Source: an uncultured bacterium
GTDB taxonomy: Bacteria > Patescibacteriota > Minisyncoccia > Phycocordibacterales > UBA918
Length of the DNA stretch: 15,337 bases
Assembly: GCA_913050645.1 (NCBI GenBank)
Contig: CAJXAG010000025.1
Span: 1-15,337, forward strand
Reading direction: 5' to 3'
The notes beneath the pieces were generated by a model. The model did no database searches. It was not told where the DNA came from and saw only the letters and a list, made by a program, of their open reading frames with translations. Positions 1-6,983 of the stretch are shown in pieces (position 1 is the stretch's first letter; every line of letters starts with the position of its first letter). Position numbers and translations under genes: made by a program.

Positions 1-597
1 TATTTCACCAAAGTCGTGAAATGTACGGTCGAGCGTAATGTTGGCGCCTCGTTCAGGAATCACTTTTTCTGATGAGCTCATACCGTCACTTCCCGGTCCT
101 TCATAAGGCCCCGTTTCAGTCAACGGGTAATCATCCTCCTGCCAATGGATCATGCCGCCTGCTACTGACTTAAGGTTGCGATAACCAAGAGAAGTCATGA
201 TGTCGTAGGCAGTTTTACTGCGTGATCCGCTTCTGTCGTACAGAATAATCTCTTTATTTTTCATGTTTACACCGAGCCCTATCTCTGTAAGTGACTGTTG
301 CGATAGTTCTTGGACCGGTAATAAAAGAGAACCCTCAAGATGTATTTCTGTGTACTCTTCTAGTGTCCGCACATCAAGCACCACCACATTTTGGTCAGAT
401 TGCATTCGTTTTACAGCAGAACTGGGACTTATCTCATATGTTGCGATTTCGTCGCTGTGCTCACCCATTTCTGTATCATTCATTCCCATTCCTGTACCAC
501 CCATTCCAAATGGCATTGTATAAGAGAACAAATAGAAGCTCGCAAGAAGGAACAGACCGATACCAATAATAAGTGCTCCAAGTGTTGTGTTATTCAT
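1..597 (-). CDS. Membrane-anchored rhodanese-like protein with C-terminal DUF1573-like start (partial)
   Basis: The frame stays open from ATG 597 through the left edge (199 codons), so the C-terminus is missing. Residues 6-26 form one hydrophobic segment, probably an N-in membrane anchor. Residues 28-47 are Met-rich (MPFGMGGTGMGM, then MGEH), resembling extracytoplasmic Cu(I)-binding Met motifs. Residues 55-160 match the rhodanese fold: VVVLDVRTLEEY, then the active-site loop YDRSGSRS at 120-127, then GYRNLKSVAGGMIHW. Active rhodaneses have Cys at the position of D121, so sulfurtransferase activity is unlikely. The last visible residues, ITLDRTFHDFGEI, look like the start of a DUF1573 domain, which would make this a fusion, but only a few residues are in view. 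No Shine-Dalgarno is seen. The neighbours suggest an envelope role in copper or thiol chemistry (inference). Confidence 0.82.
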   Translation of the reverse strand, partial: MNNTTLGALIIGIGLFLLASFYLFSYTMPFGMGGTGMGMNDTEMGEHSDEIATYEISPSSAVKRMQSDQNVVVLDVRTLEEYTEIHLEGSLLLPVQELSQQSLTEIGLGVNMKNKEIILYDRSGSRSKTAYDIMTSLGYRNLKSVAGGMIHWQEDDYPLTETGPYEGPGSDGMSSSEKVIPERGANITLDRTFHDFGEI

Positions 598-750
598 TTT
601 TTTGCTTTTTATTAGAAACGTTCCGCAATCTCACAGGAGTTCGCCGTAACAATTTGGTTACCAGTATTTGTGTGGAGAGACCGTGAACAGTTTCAGTGCT
701 CATAAAAACAGTAGCGACACGGAACATGCCCTACTGAGTTGAGCAGTGTG

Positions 751-1155
751 CTAGAAAAGTTTCGGATGAAGTATCCCGCTTGAGAATAATTCTTGCAATG
801 GACGATATGAAAATGTATAGACCCGCTGTACAACCTCTTTAGAAATTATCGGAATCCTGTGTCTCGGCTTTAGAGCTACATTGGGTGCAACGGTAAGAAT
901 TACTCCAGCAGCTGCAAAGATCATCAGTAAAAGAGTTACTCCTGGAACAGTTGCCAAGAAAGCTGACTGCCACGTCCCGATATGATCCAGGGCACTCATG
1001 GAACAGATCGTTTCTTCCTGTGGGGTAAAAGGGCAACCTGACATATCCCCGGACACATTCATCCCTACAGATGCTTGAAAAAGTCCTCCAAAAAATACGG
1101 CCAGGAAAACCAGAGCAGCGGTTGATGCGATTAACCTTACACGCAAATTCATCAT
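751..1155 (-). CDS. Small two-TM membrane protein with a conserved-looking Cys pair, unknown function
   Basis: This 134-residue protein has two hydrophobic segments, roughly residues 8-30 and 65-90, joined by an extracytoplasmic loop. The loop carries CPFTPQEETIC, a likely disulfide or metal-binding pair. A basic, aromatic C-terminal tail ends in GILHPKLF. I do not recognise a named family; comparable short proteins occur in Patescibacteria (recollection, not checked). The frame is open up to GTG 1263, which overlaps the TGA of the upstream oxidase (GTGA). I prefer ATG 1155 because a good promoter, TTGAAA-N16-TATCAT, ends 8 nt before it, and residues upstream of it look non-coding. A second ATG lies at 1152. 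Function is unknown; a thiol or copper-related envelope role is suggested only by the Cys pair and context. Confidence 0.65.
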   Translation of the reverse strand: MMNLRVRLIASTAALVFLAVFFGGLFQASVGMNVSGDMSGCPFTPQEETICSMSALDHIGTWQSAFLATVPGVTLLLMIFAAAGVILTVAPNVALKPRHRIPIISKEVVQRVYTFSYRPLQELFSSGILHPKLF

Positions 1156-1163
1156 TACGTGTA

Positions 1164-1191
1164 ATGATACAACTATTGTGCACTTTTTCAA
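1164..1191 (-). promoter_or_regulatory. Promoter of the small Cys-pair membrane protein gene
   Basis: Minus strand: -35 TTGAAA (1186-1191), 16-nt spacer, -10 TATCAT (1164-1169). Only 8 nt (1156-1163) separate the -10 box from ATG 1155, so the transcript would be leaderless or nearly so. The promoter lies inside the open N-terminal extension of the frame, which supports the shorter start. Confidence 0.6.
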
Positions 1192-1259
1192 ACAAAGAAT
1201 TAACAACTTTATTTTAGTGTCTACAGACTTTTCCGCGGAAAATACATTTATTTTTCTTA

Positions 1260-2903
1260 TCACGACTGAGACTTGATAGCGCTGCTTAAATATTCTATTT
1301 TAGCGTCAACTTTCTTGTGAGGATTTAATATACGATTTGGATCAAAGATGTTCTTAATTTCCACAAATAGTTCGAGCATCTCTGCAGAAAACATTTTATG
1401 TAAATAGAGTGTTCGAATCAGACCATCGTTATGCTCGCCCGTAATTGAACCGTGATACTCACCCACCAGTGTGTACACTCGGTCAGATAACTCTTTGATA
1501 ATATCTGTAAAGTCAGGCCGTGAAAAATCCATCAGGGGAATAATATGAAAATTGCCATTACCAACGTGCCCGGCGACGGTATAAATGAGCTTATATTCAT
1601 CTAGGATGGAATAGAGTTTGGGTAAAAATTCCGGTAAAAACTCAGGTCGAACCACAAAGTCATCAATAAACGGTGCGGTATGTTTTCCGTGCACATTTTC
1701 ACGTAACAATTTAAAACTCTCCCTCCGGATAGTCCAAAATTTTTCTGCTTCGGCTTGGTTGCGTGTAATCCGAGACGGTAGTTCATACTGCGCAATCGCT
1801 TTCTCAGCTGCAGTAGCCAGCGCAACAGCCTCCTGATCAGTTTCAGCACTAAACTCAGCCATAAGTACGAGCTTGGGGATACCACCACGTACTATCAACT
1901 TAATCTCTGGCCAAAAATCCCGCATGAGCCTAAACGGATTTCCCCCCAATCTCCAAAATAATTTTGGAAACACCCGTAGCATCACGTTAAAGGTTTTGTC
2001 GTCGTATGATTCAAAACTTTCCGGCTTATGTGTGAGTATCTTATTGACAATGTCACCCAGCTGGGCAAAATGCTCCGCACGCAAAAACAACACCAACATC
2101 CGACTTGCTGGGCGGGGTTTTACCAAATCAAACGTAATCTCTGTAATGAAACCGAGCGTACCTTGAGAACCAACAAAAAGCTTCGTAAGATCAAAAGTGT
2201 CCGCATCAGAATCCCATACATCCCAAATAGCGTATCCGGCTGAATTTTTACTTACTTGTGGTTGTTCAGTTTCAATACAGTGACGATGCTCAATGATAAG
2301 CTGCTCAACACGACGGTATAGCTCACCCTCGTAATCGGTTTGTGCTTTTTTAGCCTCGAGTTGCGATCGGCTTAATTTTGTAAATTCGTACTCAACACCA
2401 TCATGTAACACCACCTTCAGTGACCGTACATAGCGATCTGTCTTACCAAATGTCAAAGACTTCTCACCGGCTGAGTTGTTAGCAACCATACCACCGACCG
2501 TATTAAGTTCACGACTCGCAGTGTAACTCGGCAACAATAATCCTTTTGCTAAAGTAGCCTTTTCAAAGTCTCGGTAAAACACTCCTGGCTCGGTAATTGC
2601 ATAATCATCACCTACCTCAATAATTGAATTAAAATGCTCTAAAAAACTGACTACAACTGACTCGCTCAGTGGCCCACCACTCATGTCGGTACCGGCAGAA
2701 CGGGCAGTCAGAGAGACGTCCTCCTTGTGTTCATCTGCAAACCGAACGAGCGCTTGAATATCCTCCGTGTGTTTAGGATATACAACACATGTCGGCTCAA
2801 GGTGAAAGATACTGGTATCTTCACTGTATATTTGACGTGTTTGCGTATCACACTTAACCTCACCCTCGATAGCGTTTTGCAACCCAATTTTTATTTCTTC
2901 CAT
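1260..2903 (-). CDS. FAD-binding oxidoreductase, GlcD / D-lactate dehydrogenase type
   Basis: The 547-residue protein belongs to the VAO/PCMH flavoprotein superfamily, with an N-terminal FAD_binding_4 domain and a C-terminal FAD-oxidase_C domain. Visible marks are the FAD-binding loop RSAGTDMSGGP (68-78), TVGGMVANNSAGE (135-147), NSAGYAIWD, FVGSQGTLGFITE (243-255), and the C-terminal HVGNGNFHI (446-454) and GSITGEHNDG (485-494), whose His residues normally line the hydroxyacid site. It ends FDPNRILNPHK, as usual for full-length members. Family members oxidise 2-hydroxyacids such as D-lactate or glycolate; the exact substrate cannot be read here. There is no Fe-S (CCG) domain and no membrane segment. 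The frame opens at TTG 2912, but that codon lies in the -10 box, so ATG 2903 is chosen. Its TGA stop overlaps a GTG of the downstream frame. Confidence 0.92.
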   Translation of the reverse strand: MEEIKIGLQNAIEGEVKCDTQTRQIYSEDTSIFHLEPTCVVYPKHTEDIQALVRFADEHKEDVSLTARSAGTDMSGGPLSESVVVSFLEHFNSIIEVGDDYAITEPGVFYRDFEKATLAKGLLLPSYTASRELNTVGGMVANNSAGEKSLTFGKTDRYVRSLKVVLHDGVEYEFTKLSRSQLEAKKAQTDYEGELYRRVEQLIIEHRHCIETEQPQVSKNSAGYAIWDVWDSDADTFDLTKLFVGSQGTLGFITEITFDLVKPRPASRMLVLFLRAEHFAQLGDIVNKILTHKPESFESYDDKTFNVMLRVFPKLFWRLGGNPFRLMRDFWPEIKLIVRGGIPKLVLMAEFSAETDQEAVALATAAEKAIAQYELPSRITRNQAEAEKFWTIRRESFKLLRENVHGKHTAPFIDDFVVRPEFLPEFLPKLYSILDEYKLIYTVAGHVGNGNFHIIPLMDFSRPDFTDIIKELSDRVYTLVGEYHGSITGEHNDGLIRTLYLHKMFSAEMLELFVEIKNIFDPNRILNPHKKVDAKIEYLSSAIKSQS

Positions 2904-2911
2904 TATGGCCA

Positions 2912-2920
2912 ATCATATCA
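2912..2920 (-). promoter_or_regulatory. Extended -10 promoter of the FAD oxidase gene
   Basis: Minus strand TGATATGAT, an extended -10 (TGnTATGAT), ends 8 nt before ATG 2903. No convincing -35 is seen, as expected for an extended -10 promoter. It diverges from the plus-strand promoter at 2962-2970. Confidence 0.6.
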
Positions 2921-2961
2921 TGTATCCATACACACTTTTATGATTTTTAAAAACAGGTGTG

Positions 2962-2970
2962 TGCTAACAT
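2962..2970 (+). promoter_or_regulatory. Extended -10 promoter of the plus-strand membrane protein gene
   Basis: TGCTAACAT (TGn plus TAACAT) lies 9 nt upstream of ATG 2980, again predicting a leaderless or near-leaderless transcript. Its -10 is about 50 nt from the divergent -10 at 2912-2917. Confidence 0.55.
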
Positions 2971-2979
2971 ACTAAGTAT

Positions 2980-3570
2980 ATGACAATTACATATTTTTCG
3001 CGTCAATACCCATATGTTTTTATTGCTTCAATAACAACTATTCTTGCTGGTATCTTACACGCTACAACGGTCGCCTTTGAGCATGTAGATGTACCGCCAG
3101 AATTTTGGTTCTTTATTGTTTCGGGTATCGCTCAAATTATTTGGGGTGTAAATTATTTTTATCACCGTACGTCCAACATGTATTTTGTGGGTGCGGTATT
3201 AAACCTCGGCCTGACGTTCTTTTGGTTGTCAGTTCGCCTTTTTCCAGCTCCTTTTTCTGACGCGCCGGAAACTATCGGCACAATTGGTATCGTTACCGCA
3301 CTAGTGCAACTGGTTGCCTTTGGGGCATCCTTTTGGTCTTTGTATCGTCACGGTATCACCACCGTCAAAAGTGTCGTGGTATTACTTGCCCTCTCTATCG
3401 TATTAGGTTGGATTGGGTATGCAACAGCAAAAGTATCAGAAGATATGCTGTTGCAGATATGGCCCGATATGGAGAATGCACCTCATGGACACGGAGAAGA
3501 AGAAACTATGAGTGGCACACACCCGGACGATGATCTGGCAGACCACGAAGAAGACGAAGATGATCATTGA
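2980..3570 (+). CDS. Polytopic membrane protein with His/acidic C-terminal tail, unknown function
   Basis: The 196-residue product has about five hydrophobic segments, roughly at 13-30, 42-60, 68-86, 100-122 and 130-150. An approximately 45-residue hydrophilic tail follows, with HGHGEEE and then a dense Asp/Glu/His run ending DHEEDEDDH. Such a tail is a plausible divalent or cuprous metal-binding site (inference). No named family is recognised. It is the only convincing plus-strand gene here and is transcribed away from the oxidase from an extended -10 promoter just before its ATG. It converges on the DUF5676-like gene and is closed by the hairpin at 3593-3626. Coding is supported by the ATG/promoter geometry, uninterrupted length and membrane-protein composition. 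Confidence 0.8.
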   Translation: MTITYFSRQYPYVFIASITTILAGILHATTVAFEHVDVPPEFWFFIVSGIAQIIWGVNYFYHRTSNMYFVGAVLNLGLTFFWLSVRLFPAPFSDAPETIGTIGIVTALVQLVAFGASFWSLYRHGITTVKSVVVLLALSIVLGWIGYATAKVSEDMLLQIWPDMENAPHGHGEEETMSGTHPDDDLADHEEDEDDH

Positions 3571-3592
3571 TATAAGGTCGAATATATCTACA

Positions 3593-3626
3593 AAAACACC
3601 TACTCACACATTTGAGTAGGTGTTTT
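3593..3626. terminator. Strong bidirectional hairpin terminator between convergent genes
   Basis: A perfect 14-bp inverted repeat: AAAACACCTACTCA (3593-3606), 6-nt loop, TGAGTAGGTGTTTT (3613-3626). On the plus strand a T-rich tract follows (TTTTGTGTTGTGTTTTTT), and on the minus strand the arm ends in a T run, so it can stop both convergent units (plus gene ending 3570, minus gene ending 3721). Confidence 0.85.
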
Positions 3627-3720
3627 GTGTTGTGTTTTTTGATAGTTAGTTGACTACCCTACAGTACTGCCGAGCATAACAGAGTCTTCCTCGATCAAGC
3701 ATGTGGGGTGAAAATAAAAT

Positions 3721-3981
3721 TTAACGATTGACACAACAAATCTTGCAAAGCCAGACAAAAAGTACCCCAAAGAAGAATCCGTAAACAACAGACTCAACAA
3801 GGCCAATAATGATACCCATCGCTGAGAAGGTAAAGCCAGGATAAGCGATGCGAAGAATATCGTAATGTAAAGCTTTTAGAGCTGGCTCAGTGATAAGGAG
3901 CCCCCACACCATGCAAAGCGCAAAGAAGCCTACAAAAAGTCCTGCCCCAACCAATCCCATTTTTTGTGTATGTGATTTCAT
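3721..3981 (-). CDS. DUF5676-like small membrane protein
   Basis: The 86-residue product has two hydrophobic stretches, residues 8-30 and 52-80. Its pattern YPGFTFSAMGIIIGLVES followed by YGFFFGVLFVWL resembles the DUF5676 family (YPGY...G...GxxxGFxxGxxxAWLY), which often lies beside copper-resistance genes. It ends in a Cys cluster, CKICC, not typical of what I recall for that family. It follows the DUF2933-like gene by 92 nt and is the last gene before the convergent terminator. An extended -10 box of its own sits 29 nt upstream. The molecular role is unknown. Confidence 0.75.
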   Translation of the reverse strand: MKSHTQKMGLVGAGLFVGFFALCMVWGLLITEPALKALHYDILRIAYPGFTFSAMGIIIGLVESVVYGFFFGVLFVWLCKICCVNR

Positions 3982-4010
3982 AATACTTTAGTTAATTCTT
4001 AATTTCTATA

Positions 4011-4019
4011 ATTATATCA
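4011..4019 (-). promoter_or_regulatory. Extended -10 promoter for the DUF5676-like gene
   Basis: Minus strand TGATATAAT, a consensus extended -10 (TGn plus TATAAT), lies 29 nt upstream of ATG 3981 in the 92-nt gap after the DUF2933-like gene. A weak CAGCAAT/ATTGCTG inverted repeat (about 4052-4081) precedes it and is too weak to call a terminator. Confidence 0.5.
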
Positions 4020-4073
4020 TTAGTGGAGTATGGTATCTTCGTACGCTCCAACAGCAATGGCGAACGCAATCGT

Positions 4074-4298
4074 CTATTGCTGATTTCCCTGTGAGTTATC
4101 GTTATCTATTTCTTTATCGTGGTTTTGAGAATGTCCGTGACCATGTCCCGTATGCATCAATAAATGTAGACCTATAAACACGAAAAAGAATATATACTCC
4201 CAGTATTCCAGAACGTGCGTTTTATGCTGTAGCCAGGCGTAGAGACCAATCAGTAGCAAAATGGCTAGGAAGATTACTTTGTTTTTAGTGACTGACAT
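4074..4298 (-). CDS. DUF2933-like small His-rich membrane protein
   Basis: The 74-residue product has two hydrophobic segments, residues 7-22 and 32-47, then GLHLLMHTGHGHGHSQNH and an acidic/Asn-rich end. Length, a Trp/Glu-containing turn before the second segment (LEYWEY) and the LMH-(T)GHGHGH tail resemble DUF2933, whose members are short, His-tailed and often encoded beside copper ATPases. The His tail could bind metal at the membrane surface (inference). It starts 12 nt after the ATPase stop, so it is probably co-transcribed with it. A TAAAAT box lies 9 nt before its ATG, inside that gap, and could give an additional leaderless transcript. Confidence 0.75.
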   Translation of the reverse strand: MSVTKNKVIFLAILLLIGLYAWLQHKTHVLEYWEYIFFFVFIGLHLLMHTGHGHGHSQNHDKEIDNDNSQGNQQ

Positions 4299-4310
4299 AG
4301 ACAGACTATT

Positions 4311-6599
4311 TTAATTTGTGATCGCAGGTACTTTTTTTCGGACTAACTTGGACTCCACCATTTTTAATGACACTGCATTGAGGGCCACTATGATAGACGA
4401 TACTGACATCAACAAAGCGGCAATCTCTGGGCGCAACGACCAGCCGAGGGAAGTATAGAAAACTCCAGCCGCCACCGGAATAGCCAGCACGTTGTAGATA
4501 GCCGCCCAGAATAGATTTTGTTTCATTTTGCGAGTGGTGGCTTTGGAGAGCGTAATAGCCGACATAATATCGTACGGATCGGATTTCATTAAGACAATGT
4601 TAGCTGTTTCGATAGCCACATCGGTACCGGCGCCAATGGCAATCCCGATATCAGCTTGCGCTAAAGCCGGAGCGTCATTGATACCATCGCCGACCATCGC
4701 CACAAACTTGCCTTCGTCTTGCAATTTTTTGACGTAGTTGGACTTGTCTTCTGGTAAGACATCGGCAAAAACCCGAGTAATCCCAACTTCCTTAGCTACA
4801 GCTTCCGCTACGCGGACATTATCACCGGTAATCATCGCCACTTCAATACCGGCCGCTTGCATAGCCGATACGGTAGCAATCGCGCTCTCGCGAATCTGAT
4901 CAGCAATCCCAATCACGCCAATAGTTTTGCCGTCAACTGCTACCACACTGATGGTTTTACCTTCACCAAACAATCGATCGGCTATGTCTTTAGCTGTTCC
5001 ACTTTCAACTTTTCGGTCGGCCATTAACCGCAGGGTACCAACTAAGACTTCTTTACCTTGATACACCCCCCGCAGACCCAAGCCAGCCAACGATTCAAAA
5101 TCTTCTAATCCTCCGTCTGACGTCACTCCTTGTTCAGTGGCATAACGAATAATCGCTTCAGCAATTGGATGATTAGAGGACTGCTCCAGAGCCGCTGAAT
5201 AAAGCAAAACGTCTTCAAGACTGGCCCCGTTTAGGATTTCTACGTCGGTGACCGCTGGCTTACCTTCAGTCAGGGTACCGGTTTTATCAAGCACGACCGC
5301 GTTAATTTTAGCGGTACTTTCCAGAGTCATCGCATCTTTAATCAAAATATTATGTCGAGCACCAATACCAGTCCCGACTGCAACTGCCGTTGGGGTGGCA
5401 AGACCAAGGGCATCCGGGCAAGCAATCACGACCGCTGAAATAGCAAAGGTGAGAGCAAAAATCAATCCGGCCCCGGCAAATACATACCAACCGACAAAAG
5501 CCAAAATGCCTGATATGACCGCAATGATAACCAAGTACGCAGCAGCGCGATCGGCAAGACGCTGGCCAGGAGCTTTGGAGTTTTGCGCCTTTTCAACCAA
5601 GTTTACTATCTGTGACAAGACCGTGTCAGCTCCGACCTTTGTAGCCGCTACTTTCAGTGCGCCGGAATTATTGACTGAACCCCCAATCACACTATCGCCA
5701 GGCTTTTTAGTAACCGGCATCGACTCACCGGTTACCAGTGACTCATCAACTGACGAAGAACCCTCTTTTACTTCACCATCAACCGGTACTTTATCACCCG
5801 GCTTTAGAACAATGATATCGCCGACTATCAATTCAGCAGTTGGGACACTTTGCTCCACCCCGTCTCGAATGACTGTCGCTTTCGGTGGTACCAGATCAAA
5901 CAGCGCGCGTAGTGAGTCGGACGTACCACGCCTGGACTTCATTTCCATCCAGTGACCAAATAACACAAATGTCACCAACATTGCGGCAGCTTCAAAATAC
6001 GTTTCGCCAAGCGCAAGAACGGTAATCAAAATACTAAACAGATAGGCAGCCAACACACCAGTTGACACCAACACCGACATATTAAGCTGTCGGGCTTTGA
6101 GGGAATAGTAAGCGCCGGTAATGAAAATCGAACCGGCCCAGAAGACTACCGGTGTGGTCAACAGAAACAGCAACCAATTAACATCAATAATGACCAATGG
6201 TAAGTTGAGGCCAAACACGTTTATGGCTAGCGGTGAGTAGGCTACAATCGGTAGAGAAAGCAAAAATGCGATCCAAAAACGACGTTTCATATCCGACTCC
6301 ATCTCTTTGGCCATGCTGGGATCATTCATCGCCGCCGCGTGATCCCTGGCGCTCATATCCTTCATATTATGCCCAGTTTTTTCTGCGTCTGCAGCATTCG
6401 CGTTGCCATGATCATGTGCTTGACCATGAGTATGCTCAGCTATTTTTTCTTTGAGATTATATTCGTATTGCTTGGCCTCCATTTTACTCCCGCAAGTCAC
6501 GGCCAGTTCTTTGCTCCGGCACATGACACACGGGTTTTTTACAGTACAGTGTTTTTCGGAGTCTCCCATCGACACCAAATGGTGGTTATGTTTGTTCAT
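4311..6599 (-). CDS. P1B-type heavy-metal ATPase with His-rich N-terminus and CPD motif
   Basis: This 762-residue pump has all core P-type ATPase motifs: TGES (290-293, actuator), DKTG (438-441, phosphorylated Asp), SSNHP (474-478), TGDN (591-594) and GDGIND (637-642). The N-terminus has no HMA domain. Instead it has four Cys (18, 24, 27, 36) and a His-rich stretch (HTHGQAHDHG, then GHNMKDMSARDH) like CopB-type pumps. TM metal residues YN (702-703) and MSVSS (731-735) resemble copper pumps. The intramembrane motif reads ACPDALG (CPD at 394-396) rather than CPC, CPH or SPC, so metal specificity is uncertain; Cu(I), Cu(II) or Ag(I) export is likeliest. It heads a unit with the DUF2933-like and DUF5676-like genes. 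Start ATG 6599 is supported by a -10 box 8 nt upstream. No CsoR-like palindrome is seen. Confidence 0.93.
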   Translation of the reverse strand: MNKHNHHLVSMGDSEKHCTVKNPCVMCRSKELAVTCGSKMEAKQYEYNLKEKIAEHTHGQAHDHGNANAADAEKTGHNMKDMSARDHAAAMNDPSMAKEMESDMKRRFWIAFLLSLPIVAYSPLAINVFGLNLPLVIIDVNWLLFLLTTPVVFWAGSIFITGAYYSLKARQLNMSVLVSTGVLAAYLFSILITVLALGETYFEAAAMLVTFVLFGHWMEMKSRRGTSDSLRALFDLVPPKATVIRDGVEQSVPTAELIVGDIIVLKPGDKVPVDGEVKEGSSSVDESLVTGESMPVTKKPGDSVIGGSVNNSGALKVAATKVGADTVLSQIVNLVEKAQNSKAPGQRLADRAAAYLVIIAVISGILAFVGWYVFAGAGLIFALTFAISAVVIACPDALGLATPTAVAVGTGIGARHNILIKDAMTLESTAKINAVVLDKTGTLTEGKPAVTDVEILNGASLEDVLLYSAALEQSSNHPIAEAIIRYATEQGVTSDGGLEDFESLAGLGLRGVYQGKEVLVGTLRLMADRKVESGTAKDIADRLFGEGKTISVVAVDGKTIGVIGIADQIRESAIATVSAMQAAGIEVAMITGDNVRVAEAVAKEVGITRVFADVLPEDKSNYVKKLQDEGKFVAMVGDGINDAPALAQADIGIAIGAGTDVAIETANIVLMKSDPYDIMSAITLSKATTRKMKQNLFWAAIYNVLAIPVAAGVFYTSLGWSLRPEIAALLMSVSSIIVALNAVSLKMVESKLVRKKVPAITN

Positions 6600-6607
6600 A
6601 TTTAGTG

Positions 6608-6613
6608 ATTATA
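6608..6613 (-). promoter_or_regulatory. -10 box of the CPD-type ATPase gene
   Basis: Minus strand TATAAT (perfect -10), preceded by TG, lies 8 nt before ATG 6599. The -35 is weak and AT-rich. The 190-nt stretch upstream to 6804 holds no convincing gene, no strong terminator and no TACCC/GGGTA palindrome, so this pump seems outside the CsoR-type regulon. Confidence 0.55.
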
Positions 6614-6804
6614 CAGTACATTCTTATATTTAAATCATGCTGAGCAATAACTCGATTGACGTGGGTACAGATCAAGTTTTGACCGGAGGCTGTTTCCCAG
6701 TGACCAGCAGTGTGGGTTATATATATTCAGATACAAATCCTTTGATCGCATCTTGTTTGTTTCTGGCATGCCCTAGGTTGCTGAACTCTTTTATAATAGT
6801 ACGA

Positions 6805-6972
6805 TTACTTCTCTTTCTGGCTTCTAAGGTAAAAATATCCGGCTGTCACAAATAATCCAATGGTAATACTACTATTGGCAATATCTACACCGTGACCAAC
6901 AAACCCAAGGATATAGAGTGGATACAATATCGCGAAGACAAGAAAATATATTGCTTTGTTTCTGTTTGACAT
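6805..6972 (-). CDS. 55-residue two-TM membrane protein, unknown function
   Basis: A short frame runs from ATG 6972 to TAA 6805. It encodes two hydrophobic segments, residues 7-25 (AIYFLVFAILYPLYILGF) and 36-47 (SSITIGLFVTAG), with a charged end (LRSQKEK). It begins only 11 nt after the cfa stop, the same tight same-strand spacing seen elsewhere in the window. That position and the clean membrane-protein composition are the main evidence for coding. No family is recognised. As the last gene behind the cyclase-like protein and CFA synthase it may act with them on membrane lipids (inference). Confidence 0.55.
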   Translation of the reverse strand: MSNRNKAIYFLVFAILYPLYILGFVGHGVDIANSSITIGLFVTAGYFYLRSQKEK

Positions 6973-6983
6973 ATATGGACAAC

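Noticed and set aside
590..703. 37-codon minus-strand frame (basic peptide) ending over the rhodanese-like start codon
   Set aside because: Short, no convincing promoter or Shine-Dalgarno, composition not distinctive; probably chance.
1156..1263. N-terminal extension of the small Cys-pair membrane protein to GTG 1263
   Set aside because: It runs through a clear TTGAAA/TATCAT promoter and reads unlike the rest of the protein, so ATG 1155 is preferred.
5248..5955. 235-residue plus-strand frame
   Set aside because: It is the antisense shadow of the P-type ATPase core, whose motifs are all intact on the minus strand; low-complexity Ser/Pro/Thr/Ala composition.
6637..6855. 72-residue plus-strand frame
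   Set aside because: Antisense to the 55-residue membrane protein, with no promoter or family resemblance; its hydrophobic part mirrors the other strand.
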